Positions 7,257 to 14,540 of a stretch of DNA of 17,267 bases are shown one piece after another. This DNA is from Rhodocyclaceae bacterium UBA2271 (GTDB lineage Bacteria; Pseudomonadota; Gammaproteobacteria; Burkholderiales; Rhodocyclaceae). How positions within the stretch are numbered: the stretch's first letter is position 1; the number at the start of each line of letters is the position of its first letter. The translations under genes and the position numbers were made by a program. The stretch spans positions 1,397-18,663 of the forward strand of contig DDXB01000078.1 in the NCBI GenBank assembly GCA_002347405.1, given 5' to 3'. Below the pieces are notes generated by a model, which was not told where the DNA came from, searched no databases, and worked only from the letters and a program-made list of their open reading frames with translations.

Positions 7257-8083
7257 CACGCCTTCGCACATTGCTGGCCGCCTGCTGCACGACTGCATTA
7301 CTGCTTGCGACCGGCGCAGCGGCTCAGGCGCGCTTCATCACCGTCGCTTCCACGACCTCGACCGAGCAGTCGGGGCTGTTCGGCCATCTGTTGCCGGTCT
7401 TTACCAAGGCGTCCGGCATCAAGGTGCGTGTCGTTGCCCTGGGCACCGGCCAGGCGCTGGACATGGCCCGGCGCGGCGATGCCGATGTGGTCTTCGTCCA
7501 TGACCAGGCGGCGGAAGAAAAATTCGTTGCCGATGGCCATGGCGTCAGCCGGCAGGGCGTGATGTACAACGACTTCGTGCTGATTGGTCCCCGGTCAGAC
7601 CCGGCCAGAACGGCAGGCAAGGACATTCTCGAAAGCCTGCGTCGCATCGAGACGATGAAGGCACCCTTCGTCTCTCGGGGTGATAAAAGCGGCACCCATG
7701 CCGCCGAACTGCGCTACTGGAAAGCTGCCGGCGTCGACCTCGATGGAAAGAAAGGTCCCTGGTATCGTGATACCGGCTCCGGCATGGGTCCCGCGCTCAA
7801 CACCGCCGCCTCGATGAATGCCTACCTCCTGGCCGACCGGGGAAGCTGGCTGGCCTTCAGGAATCGCGGCGCTCTGGGCATCGTCGTCGCAGGCGACACG
7901 CGACTATTCAATCAATACGGCGTGATCCTGGTCAATCCCGCCAGGCATCCGCACGTCAAGCAGGCCGACGGCCAGAAGTTCATTGATTGGCTGTTGTCTG
8001 CCGCCGGCCAGAAAATCATTGCCGACTACAAGATCGACGGCGAGCAGCTTTTCTTCCCCAGCGCCAGTCGATTAACCCATTGA
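7253..8083 (+). CDS. tupA: Periplasmic tungstate-binding protein TupA
   Basis: Extracytoplasmic solute-binding protein of 276 residues. A Sec signal peptide covers about residues 1-26 (basic MTRLR, hydrophobic core, cleavage after AQA). The mature protein opens with the TupA hallmark STTSTEQSGL (33-42), whose Ser/Thr residues bind the oxyanion; GTGQALD (64-70), GDADVVFVH (75-83) and SRGDKSGTH (141-149) are also typical. TupA-type proteins bind tungstate with high preference over molybdate. The start has AGGAGG upstream and overlaps the tupC stop (ATGA). It is last in the operon. Confidence 0.95.
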   Translation: MTRLRTLLAACCTTALLLATGAAAQARFITVASTTSTEQSGLFGHLLPVFTKASGIKVRVVALGTGQALDMARRGDADVVFVHDQAAEEKFVADGHGVSRQGVMYNDFVLIGPRSDPARTAGKDILESLRRIETMKAPFVSRGDKSGTHAAELRYWKAAGVDLDGKKGPWYRDTGSGMGPALNTAASMNAYLLADRGSWLAFRNRGALGIVVAGDTRLFNQYGVILVNPARHPHVKQADGQKFIDWLLSAAGQKIIADYKIDGEQLFFPSASRLTH

Positions 8084-8103
8084 TATAACATTAGTAGTGC
8101 GTG

Positions 8104-8136
8104 ATGCCCGAGTGAAACACTATGTTTATCGGGTAT
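8104..8136 (+). promoter_or_regulatory. Extended dyad between tupA and the hydroxylase operon
   Basis: ATGCCCGA (8104-8111) pairs with TCGGGTAT (8129-8136), 7 of 8 bp, and inside it AAACA (8115-8119) pairs with TGTTT (8123-8127) around CTA. It starts 20 bp after the tupA stop. As RNA it would form a hairpin, but no run of T follows, so it is a weak candidate for an intrinsic terminator of the tup operon; as DNA it could be a regulator site 43 bp upstream of the next -35 box. Confidence 0.4.
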
Positions 8137-8169
8137 GCCATGTGGGAAAATCTATTTGATGAACTAATG

Positions 8170-8207
8170 GTCATCTAGTTGACATGGTTGTTCTGGCGGC
8201 CTAGGAT
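8170..8207 (+). promoter_or_regulatory. Sigma70-type promoter with overlapping near-palindrome, upstream of hydroxylase genes
   Basis: A consensus -35 box TTGACA (8179-8184), a 17-bp spacer and a -10 box TAGGAT (8202-8207, 4 of 6 matches) lie 66 bp before the start of the FAD subunit gene. A near-perfect 14-bp palindrome of form GTCAnCTAGnTGAC (8170-8183) overlaps the -35 box, a good place for a repressor. This gives a leader of about 55-60 nt. Nothing else of note is visible in the 189-bp intergenic stretch 8084-8272 apart from the dyad at 8104-8136. Confidence 0.6.
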
Positions 8208-8272
8208 TCAACCACGCAGGAATAATGGATATATTTCCAATTGCATAGAAATTCTTTCCAGAAAGGGAAACC

Positions 8273-9145
8273 ATGAGCAGTCGCGTATTGCCTCAGTTTG
8301 ACCTTCTCCAGCCACGCAACGTTGCAGACGTGGTCGCCTTGTTGTCCCAACACGAGGATCAGGTATCGATTCTCTCCGGCGGGACTGACCTGCTGGTCTG
8401 GGGTTACATCGAGAAGCATAAAACACCGTATGTTCTGAGCCTGTCTGCAATTGAAGGGCTCGATAACCTTGACTACGTTGCCGGCGAAGGCCTGCGCATC
8501 GGCGCCAAAGTCAAGGTTGCCCAGCTCCTCAAGCATCCTGATGTGATCAAGCGTTACCCCGCCTTGTATGAGGCCGCGGTCAATTTCGCCACGCCGCAGA
8601 TCCGCAACATGGCAACCGTCATGGGCAATGTACTGCGGGCCTCGCCGGCCGGCGATTGCTCCTGCGCCATTCTCGCCCTCGGTGCCCAGGTGGTTTTGCA
8701 GGGTTCCGCCGGCCAGCGCCTGGTCGCTATTGACGACTTCTGGGTTTCCTACGGTGTTACCGAGCGCAAGCCTGACGAACTGGCCGTGGAACTGCGCATT
8801 CCCGATGTGACATCAGAAACCCGCTCAGGTTTTCAGCGTTTGACGCGGGTGCATGAAGACCTCTCCAAGCTCAACGTGGCCGTCCGACTCGAGATGGAGC
8901 AGGGCACCTGCAAGCAAGCCAGGATCGCCATGGGCTGCGTCGGCCCGACACCACTGCGCCTCAAGAAGACCGAGCGCCTGCTGACTGGCGCCAAAATCAC
9001 CGCCGAACTGTTGCAACAGATTGTCGCTTCAGCCCGGGAAGAAGTCACCCCCATCGATGACCAGCGCTCGACCGCGGAGTATCGCCGTCAGGTCTCGGGA
9101 GTCATTCTCAAGCGGGTGATCGAACAAGCGCTAGCGAAAAGCTGA
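8273..9145 (+). CDS. Molybdenum hydroxylase FAD-binding (medium) subunit
   Basis: CoxM/XdhB-type FAD subunit of 290 residues. FAD motif 1 is SGGTD at 35-39; motif 2 is ATVMGNVLRASPAGD at 114-128, where the usual TxGG has Met in place of the first Gly. The C-terminal CO dehydrogenase flavoprotein domain (about 170-287) is present. The subunit passes electrons from the Fe-S clusters to an acceptor such as NAD+. It lacks the roughly 40-residue cysteine-rich [4Fe-4S] insertion of 4-hydroxybenzoyl-CoA reductase HcrB, so it is not that enzyme by this criterion. The start ATG has AAGGGA upstream. It is first in the M-S-L operon; the substrate is unknown. Confidence 0.92.
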   Translation: MSSRVLPQFDLLQPRNVADVVALLSQHEDQVSILSGGTDLLVWGYIEKHKTPYVLSLSAIEGLDNLDYVAGEGLRIGAKVKVAQLLKHPDVIKRYPALYEAAVNFATPQIRNMATVMGNVLRASPAGDCSCAILALGAQVVLQGSAGQRLVAIDDFWVSYGVTERKPDELAVELRIPDVTSETRSGFQRLTRVHEDLSKLNVAVRLEMEQGTCKQARIAMGCVGPTPLRLKKTERLLTGAKITAELLQQIVASAREEVTPIDDQRSTAEYRRQVSGVILKRVIEQALAKS

Positions 9146-9183
9146 ATCGCAATTCGGGCAAGAGATTCAATTAAAGGAAAACC

Positions 9184-9693
9184 ATGAAAACCAAAATGAT
9201 TACGCTCTGCGTCAATGGCAAGGATCATCGTTTTGAGGCGCCGGTCAACCGTACCCTTCTGCAAGCACTGCGTGATGACCTCAAGCTGACCGATACCAAG
9301 TACGGTTGCGGCACGGGTGAATGCGGCGGTTGTACGGTTCTGATGGATGGCAAGGACAATGTCTGCTCTTGCCTGACCCTGGCAGTTGAGGCAGAAGGCC
9401 GGCATATCACCACCGTTGGCGGCATGACTCGCGAAGGCGAGCTGCATCCGATCCAGATCGCGTTTATCGAACTGGGGGCCATTCAGTGCGGCTATTGCAC
9501 TCCCGGGATGATCATGAAAACCGCCGGCATCCTGGCCGACAATCCCAATCCGACTGAAGAAGAAATCCGCAAGGGGCTGGATGGCAACATCTGCCGTTGC
9601 ACCGGTTACGAGAAAATTGTTCTGGCTGTGCGCCGTGCCAGCGAGATGATGGATACCGCGCAAACCCGCAAAGTGGGAGGTATGAGCGCATGA
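9184..9693 (+). CDS. Molybdenum hydroxylase [2Fe-2S] (small) subunit
   Basis: CoxS/XdhC-like iron-sulfur subunit of 169 residues with two [2Fe-2S] clusters. The N-terminal plant-ferredoxin-type cluster uses C42, C47, C50 and C63 (CGTGECGGC...CSCL); the C-terminal helical cluster uses C102, C105, C137 and C139 (CGYC and CRC). It relays electrons from the Mo site in the large subunit to FAD. A strong AAAGGAAA ribosome site precedes the ATG. The stop overlaps the large-subunit start (ATGA), so subunits are translated in coupling. Confidence 0.95.
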   Translation: MKTKMITLCVNGKDHRFEAPVNRTLLQALRDDLKLTDTKYGCGTGECGGCTVLMDGKDNVCSCLTLAVEAEGRHITTVGGMTREGELHPIQIAFIELGAIQCGYCTPGMIMKTAGILADNPNPTEEEIRKGLDGNICRCTGYEKIVLAVRRASEMMDTAQTRKVGGMSA

Positions 9694-12029
9694 ATACACA
9701 AACCTATGTAGGCAAGAGCGTTCCCAAGCTGGATGCCAGGGAGAAGGCGACCGGTCAGGCAATCTATGCCGCAGACCTGAATTTGCCCGGCATGCTCTAC
9801 GGCAAGATTGTCCGTTGCCTGGACTTTGCCCATGCGAAAGTCCTCAAGCTTGACCTCTCGGAAGCCGCCAAGGTTCCGGGTGTCGTCAAGGTGCTCGGAC
9901 CCAAGGATGTCACGCAGAAGCGCTACAACTCCGGGGTGCTTGATCTGATGGTGCCGGAAGCCCTGGGTGAAATGCTGGGCGACATCGAAGATCAGCACAT
10001 CTTTACCGATTATGTCCGCCATCAGGGGGATGCAATCTGCGGGATCATTGCCGAAAGCGAAGAAATTGCCGAAATCGCCGCGCAAAAGGTGAAAGTGTTT
10101 TACGAGGCATTGCCGGCATACCTGACTGCAGAAGAATCTTCCCATCCCGACGCGATTCAGTTCGACGCGCGCAAGCCCGGCAACCGCGCCTTCCAGCTGC
10201 CGGAGCAGATGTTCCCGGGCAATGGCTATGGCTGGGGTGATGTTGATGCCGAAATGGCCAAAGCCGACATGGTCTTCGAGGAAACCTTTACCCTGCCGAA
10301 GGTCAAGCAGTGCCAGATGGAAACCCATTCCTATGTAGCCCTTCTCGATCAGTCCGGTCGCCTGAACTGCTGGACTTCGACCCAGATGCCCAAGTGTGTT
10401 CAGCCGAAACTGGCGCGCCTCTTTGACCTGCCGATTTCGCGGGTTAACCTGGTGCAGACCACCATCGGCGGCGGTTTTGGTGTCCGCCTGGGCATGGTCT
10501 GCGAACCGGAAACCTGCGCCATGGCCATGGCCGTGCCGGGGCGTCCCGTCAAGGTTCAGTTGACCCGCGAAGAGGACTGGCTCGCGTCAGAAAGTCGCCA
10601 TCCTGGTAAGTACTGGATGAAGCTGGGCGTCAAGATGGACGGTACGCCTGTCGCGCTCGATGCCCGCTTCATGGCCAGCACGGGAGCCTACTTCACGCAT
10701 GCCTCGGGAGTTCCCTTTACCACCGGCTCATGGCTGACCGGCATGTACAAGTATGGCGCCGTGCGCTACAAGGGCGAGGCCTACTTTACCAACCAGGCCC
10801 CCAGCGGGGCGTTTCGCGGCTACGGCAATCCGCAGACCAACTTCGCGCTGGAGCAGATCGTCGATCGTGCCTGCAATGCGCTCAACATCGACCCGGTCGA
10901 GTGGCGCAAAAAGTGGCACAAAGGCGCGGGTGACGACGGCTGGTGCATTGGCGTTCCCTATTCATCGTGTGCGCTCGACGAATGCCTTGATCGTGGCGCC
11001 AAGGCAATCGGCTGGAAGGAAAAGCGCGCCAAGTACGCCAACCAGACCGGCGTCATGCGTCGCGGAGTGGGCGTCAGCGTGATGAACCACACCAGTGGCG
11101 CCATGCCCATGCTGCTGGAACACACCACCTGCACTATCAAGATGAACGAGGACGGTTCAGCGGTGCTTACCCTTTCCTGCTCCGATCTGGGGCAGGGCTC
11201 GCATACGGTGCTCAAGCAAATTGCCGCCGATACCCTCGGCATGCCGATGGATGAGATCCACATCCTCAACAACATGGATGCCGCCGGTTTTGATATCGGC
11301 TCCCACGCCAGTCGGACCACTTATGTGGGCGGCGGTGCCGTCATCAAGGCCTGCGAGGACGTCAAGCGCCAGCTCATCGAACGCGCTTCCATCCGTCTTG
11401 GGGTTGACAAGGAAGATCTGGAACTCAAGGATCGGCAGGTCATCGCCAGGAGTGACGCATCGAAAAAGCTCTCGGTCAAGGAAATCTGCCACTCGGGTGT
11501 TTACAACTTCACCAATCCCGCCAACGGTGAAACCAATGGCGTTCCGGGTCAGATCCAGGGCTATGCCAGTCACTTCCCGGCCCACAACTCGCCGCCCTTC
11601 GGCGCCTGCTTTGCCGAAGTCGAAGTCGATACCGAAACCGGCGAAGTCAAAGTGCTGGAACTGGTGATTGCCCACGATATTGGTCGGGCCATCAACCCCA
11701 TGGCGGTCCAGGGGCAGTTGGAAGGCGGTGCGCACCAGGCACTCGGCATGGTCCTCACGGAGGAGACTCGCTACAACGATATGGGCCTGTGCCGCAACAA
11801 CAGCTTTACCGACTACAAGATGCTGGGCCCTGTCGATATGCCCAGGATTACGACCATTCTGGTCGAGCAGCCTGATCCCATAGCACCAATGGGACTGAAG
11901 AGCGTCGGTGAAGCTGGTCCGGTCAATCCGGTGGGAGCCACGGCAAATGCCATCTCCCATGCCTTGGGCATCATGTTTACCGAGGCGCCGATCACGCCGG
12001 AAAGGGTCCTCAAAGCCCTGAACCCGTAG
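9690..12029 (+). CDS. Molybdenum hydroxylase molybdopterin-binding (large) subunit, xanthine dehydrogenase family
   Basis: Catalytic subunit of 779 residues. An N-terminal aldehyde oxidase/xanthine dehydrogenase a/b hammerhead domain (about 20-140) precedes the molybdopterin-binding domains. Visible active-site landmarks are GGGFG (260-264), AFRGYGNPQ (374-382; in xanthine dehydrogenases the Arg helps place substrate), LGQGSHT (500-506) and GEAG with the predicted catalytic base E741 (740-743). The start is ATG 9690 with GGGAGG upstream; the frame is open further upstream only because it overlaps the small subunit. Downstream xdhC, yqeB, yqeC and mocA point to a cytosine-dinucleotide Mo cofactor with a terminal sulfur or selenium ligand. 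Candidate substrates are N-heterocycles such as purines or nicotinate-like compounds, but nothing here fixes the choice. Confidence 0.94.
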   Translation: MNTQTYVGKSVPKLDAREKATGQAIYAADLNLPGMLYGKIVRCLDFAHAKVLKLDLSEAAKVPGVVKVLGPKDVTQKRYNSGVLDLMVPEALGEMLGDIEDQHIFTDYVRHQGDAICGIIAESEEIAEIAAQKVKVFYEALPAYLTAEESSHPDAIQFDARKPGNRAFQLPEQMFPGNGYGWGDVDAEMAKADMVFEETFTLPKVKQCQMETHSYVALLDQSGRLNCWTSTQMPKCVQPKLARLFDLPISRVNLVQTTIGGGFGVRLGMVCEPETCAMAMAVPGRPVKVQLTREEDWLASESRHPGKYWMKLGVKMDGTPVALDARFMASTGAYFTHASGVPFTTGSWLTGMYKYGAVRYKGEAYFTNQAPSGAFRGYGNPQTNFALEQIVDRACNALNIDPVEWRKKWHKGAGDDGWCIGVPYSSCALDECLDRGAKAIGWKEKRAKYANQTGVMRRGVGVSVMNHTSGAMPMLLEHTTCTIKMNEDGSAVLTLSCSDLGQGSHTVLKQIAADTLGMPMDEIHILNNMDAAGFDIGSHASRTTYVGGGAVIKACEDVKRQLIERASIRLGVDKEDLELKDRQVIARSDASKKLSVKEICHSGVYNFTNPANGETNGVPGQIQGYASHFPAHNSPPFGACFAEVEVDTETGEVKVLELVIAHDIGRAINPMAVQGQLEGGAHQALGMVLTEETRYNDMGLCRNNSFTDYKMLGPVDMPRITTILVEQPDPIAPMGLKSVGEAGPVNPVGATANAISHALGIMFTEAPITPERVLKALNP

Positions 12030-12050
12030 CATCTTGAAGGGCAGCACCAG

Positions 12051-12088
12051 AAGGGAGGTTGCCGCAAGGGAGCCTCCCTTTCTGTTTT
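12051..12088 (+). terminator. Hairpin and T-rich tail between hydroxylase and maturation genes
   Basis: AAGGGAGG (12051-12058) pairs perfectly with CCTCCCTT (12073-12080) around a 14-nt loop, followed by TCTGTTTT (12081-12088). It lies 22 bp after the large-subunit stop. It looks like an intrinsic terminator, but the genes that follow are clearly part of the same system and I see no strong promoter before them, so partial read-through (attenuation) would give fewer maturation proteins than enzyme subunits. Confidence 0.65.
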
Positions 12089-12167
12089 GATGGAACTTGA
12101 TGGAGCAATTGGCAACAGAGACAAGAGCATGACCGCAGGAATGGTCGCGGCTCGGACAGGAAGGCAT

Positions 12168-12929
12168 ATGTGGGACTGGATTGGTAAGCTCGCCGAGTTG
12201 CACCGGCAAAACCAGTTGGCCGTTTTGGTCACGGTCACCAAGACGACGGGTTCGACGCCGCGCAAGCAGGGCGCCAAAATGATCGTATTGCCCGACGGCT
12301 CGTTCCATGGGTCAGTCGGCGGCGGGGTTCCGGAATACTATGCCCTCAAGGAGGCCATGGACTGCCTGCAGCAGGCCCAATCCCGTCTTGCAGAAGTGCC
12401 ACTGCAAAAACAGGGGGAGTTTCCTGCCTGCGGTGGAACAATGGAGATGTACATGGAAGTCATCAACAGCAATCCCACCCTCTATCTGTTCGGTGCCGGC
12501 CATATCGGCCAAAGCCTTTGCCAGGTGCTCGAAGGGACGCCCTTCGCGGTTCATCTGGTAGATGAACGCGAGGAATGGATCAACGCTGCGGGCATTCCCG
12601 CCGCAACCATTCGCCACAAGTGCCACTGGAGCGATTTTGTCGAGCAGGCCAACTGGTGCGACAAGCGCAGCTACGTGGCCATCATGACCTATGACGGCAC
12701 GATCGATCAGCAAGTCCTTGAAGAAATCCTTCCCCACCCGACGCGTTTCCTTGGCATGGTAGGCAGCAAAGGCAAGTGGAGCCGGATAGAAAAAAATCTG
12801 TCTGACAGGGGATTCGACTTGTCCAGGGTGCTTTGTCCTGTCGGTCATGACAATGGCGGCAATTCCCCGCGCGAAATTGCCATCAGCATCGCCAGCCAGA
12901 TCCTTTCCGTGCACTATGGGCGCGCGTGA
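12168..12929 (+). CDS. xdhC: XdhC/CoxI-family molybdenum cofactor insertion/sulfuration chaperone
   Basis: XdhC-type chaperone of 253 residues. It binds molybdenum cofactor, supports exchange of the terminal ligand and delivers the cofactor to the large subunit. The N-terminal XdhC_CoxI domain has GSTPRKQGAKMIV (28-40) and HGSVGGG (47-53); a conserved Cys is in ACGG (C88); the C-terminal Rossmann domain starts LFGAGHIG (107-114) and ends with the usual GHDNGGNSPREIA-type segment. The ATG at 12168 has AGGAAGG upstream. Earlier in-frame starts (TTG 12087, ATG 12090, ATG 12132) lie in poorly conserved sequence next to the terminator-like hairpin. It ends 1 bp before yqeB. Confidence 0.93.
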   Translation: MWDWIGKLAELHRQNQLAVLVTVTKTTGSTPRKQGAKMIVLPDGSFHGSVGGGVPEYYALKEAMDCLQQAQSRLAEVPLQKQGEFPACGGTMEMYMEVINSNPTLYLFGAGHIGQSLCQVLEGTPFAVHLVDEREEWINAAGIPAATIRHKCHWSDFVEQANWCDKRSYVAIMTYDGTIDQQVLEEILPHPTRFLGMVGSKGKWSRIEKNLSDRGFDLSRVLCPVGHDNGGNSPREIAISIASQILSVHYGRA

Positions 12930-12930
12930 A

Positions 12931-13743
12931 ATGACTGGCAAAACGCTGAAGGACCGCGTCATCGTCATCAAGGGCGCGGGGGAAATGGCGACAGGCGTGG
13001 CCTGTCGGCTCTTTGGCGCAAACCTGCGGCGAGTTCTGATGCTGGAAACGGATTGCCCCCTGGCGGTGCGCCGGCGCGTCGCCTTCTGCGAGGCGGTTCA
13101 TGAAGGCAGCGCAGTGGTCGAAGGAATCGCGGCGGTGCTGGTCGCGACGGAGGACGAGATATTCAAGGCCTGGGAGGCCGGCATGGTAGCCGTCCGCGTC
13201 GACCCTCAGGCAGAAAGCGTGTCCTGCCTGGACGTTGATGTCCTCATCGATGCGACCCTCGCCAAGCGCAACCTCGGCATCTCTGTCGCCGACGCGCCGC
13301 TGGTCATTGCCCTTGGTCCCGGTTTTGAAGTAGGCCGCGATTGCCATGTCGTGATCGAAACCAATCGCGGCCATGATCTTGGCCGTTTGTTGCGCTCGGG
13401 AATGGCCGCGGCAAACACCGGCATTCCCGGTGACATCGGGGGTTATACGAGCGAACGGGTGTTGCGTGCGCCCGTGGATGGCCAATTCGTTACGCAGCGA
13501 CGGATTGGCGATGTGGTGCGCAGTGGTGACACCATCGGCCAGATCGGCGACGCCCCGGTGCGGGCGTCCATCGATGGCATTCTGCGCGGGCTCATCCGGC
13601 CTGGTTCGACAGTGAAGCAGGGCCTCAAGATCGGCGACATCGACCCGCGGCAGCAGTTCGGCTACTGTGACACGATTTCGGAGAAGGCACGTGCCATCGG
13701 TGGTGCCGTGCTCGAGTCGGTGCTGTCCGTCTACAACGTGTGA
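12931..13743 (+). CDS. yqeB: YqeB (EF2563-family) selenium-dependent molybdenum hydroxylase maturation protein
   Basis: 270 residues of the EF2563/YqeB family, a marker that co-occurs with selenium-dependent molybdenum hydroxylases and with selD in genomes that may lack selenoprotein synthesis. A nucleotide-binding-like motif KGAGEMATG is at 14-22, and a later segment GSTVKQGLKIGDIDPR is typical of the family. The exact reaction is not established; a role in forming or inserting the labile selenium ligand is inferred from co-occurrence studies. I chose ATG 12931, directly after the xdhC stop; ATG 12916 in the same frame would overlap xdhC. It overlaps yqeC by GTGA. Confidence 0.9.
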   Translation: MTGKTLKDRVIVIKGAGEMATGVACRLFGANLRRVLMLETDCPLAVRRRVAFCEAVHEGSAVVEGIAAVLVATEDEIFKAWEAGMVAVRVDPQAESVSCLDVDVLIDATLAKRNLGISVADAPLVIALGPGFEVGRDCHVVIETNRGHDLGRLLRSGMAAANTGIPGDIGGYTSERVLRAPVDGQFVTQRRIGDVVRSGDTIGQIGDAPVRASIDGILRGLIRPGSTVKQGLKIGDIDPRQQFGYCDTISEKARAIGGAVLESVLSVYNV

Positions 13744-14540
13744 GCAACCTCATCCAGCCGCTTGCAGGCATTTTTCCTGCGGGATCGCGGGGTGTCCTGA
13801 GCCTTGTCGGCGCAGGCGGGAAGACCAGTTTGATGTTTCACCTCGCCAGATCGCTGAGCGAGGCGGGGCTGAAGGTTTTGACCACCACCACCACCAAGAT
13901 TTACGATCCCACGCCCGACCAATCGGTAACCGTGCTGGTCGCAAGCGATCCGCAGGCCATCCTGTTGCAGGCCGTCGCCTGTCCAGGCAAACCAGCCCAC
14001 GTCACAGCTGCCGCCGCACGCATTGATGCGGAGGGCAAGCTCAAGGGGTTTGCCCCGGAGACGATCGACTTGTTTGCGGCATCCGGTTTGTTCGACTGGA
14101 TACTCGTCGAAGCCGACGGTGCCGCGCGGCGTCCCCTCAAGGCACCGGCGGAACATGAGCCGGTGATCCCCGTCAGTTCACATATCGTCCTCGCTGTCGC
14201 CGGCCTTGATGCGCTTGAGAGCCCCTTGAGCGAAGCAGGGGTTTTCCGTGCCGACCTGGCTGCTGCCAGGATGGGTTTGCAGGTCGGTGAGAACATCACC
14301 GAAAGTGCCTTGTGTCGATTGGTCAGCCATCCGCTCGGCATGTTCAAAGGAGCACCTGATAGGGCCTTGCGCGTGCTGTTCCTTAATAAGGCCGATACGC
14401 AGGAGAGGCGCGTGGCGGCTGCCAGGATCGCCGCCGAACTGATAAAACATCCCATTCCGGTTGCGGATGTACTCCTGATTGGTCAGGCGCTCGAAACCCT
14501 GATCATTCACGCCGTGTTTCCATTGAAGGCAGAACATTGA
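13740..14540 (+). CDS. yqeC: YqeC selenium-dependent hydroxylase accessory protein
   Basis: 266 residues, YqeC family (putative selenium-dependent hydroxylase accessory protein). A P-loop-like motif VGAGGKTS is at 23-30, a run of threonines follows (TTTTTK, 48-53), and a Walker B-like VEADGA is at 123-128 followed by the conserved R-PLKAPAEHEPVIP segment. This suggests a nucleotide-dependent role, but the biochemical function is unknown. The start is GTG 13740, whose GTGA overlaps the yqeB stop, so it is translationally coupled. Its stop in turn overlaps the mocA start. Confidence 0.9.
   Translation: MSNLIQPLAGIFPAGSRGVLSLVGAGGKTSLMFHLARSLSEAGLKVLTTTTTKIYDPTPDQSVTVLVASDPQAILLQAVACPGKPAHVTAAAARIDAEGKLKGFAPETIDLFAASGLFDWILVEADGAARRPLKAPAEHEPVIPVSSHIVLAVAGLDALESPLSEAGVFRADLAAARMGLQVGENITESALCRLVSHPLGMFKGAPDRALRVLFLNKADTQERRVAAARIAAELIKHPIPVADVLLIGQALETLIIHAVFPLKAEH

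Noticed and set aside
8273..12029. 4-hydroxybenzoyl-CoA reductase (hcrBCA), suggested by the organism type
   Set aside because: The FAD subunit is about 290 residues and lacks the HcrB cysteine-rich [4Fe-4S] insertion, and hcr operons are not followed by yqeB/yqeC.
12051..12088. End of the hydroxylase operon at the hairpin
   Set aside because: The following genes are specific maturation factors for this enzyme class in the same direction with no clear own promoter, so I treat it as partial termination.
11157..12308. Minus-strand open frame of 383 codons
   Set aside because: Antisense shadow of the large-subunit gene and xdhC; no recognisable protein and it crosses the hairpin and two well-supported genes.
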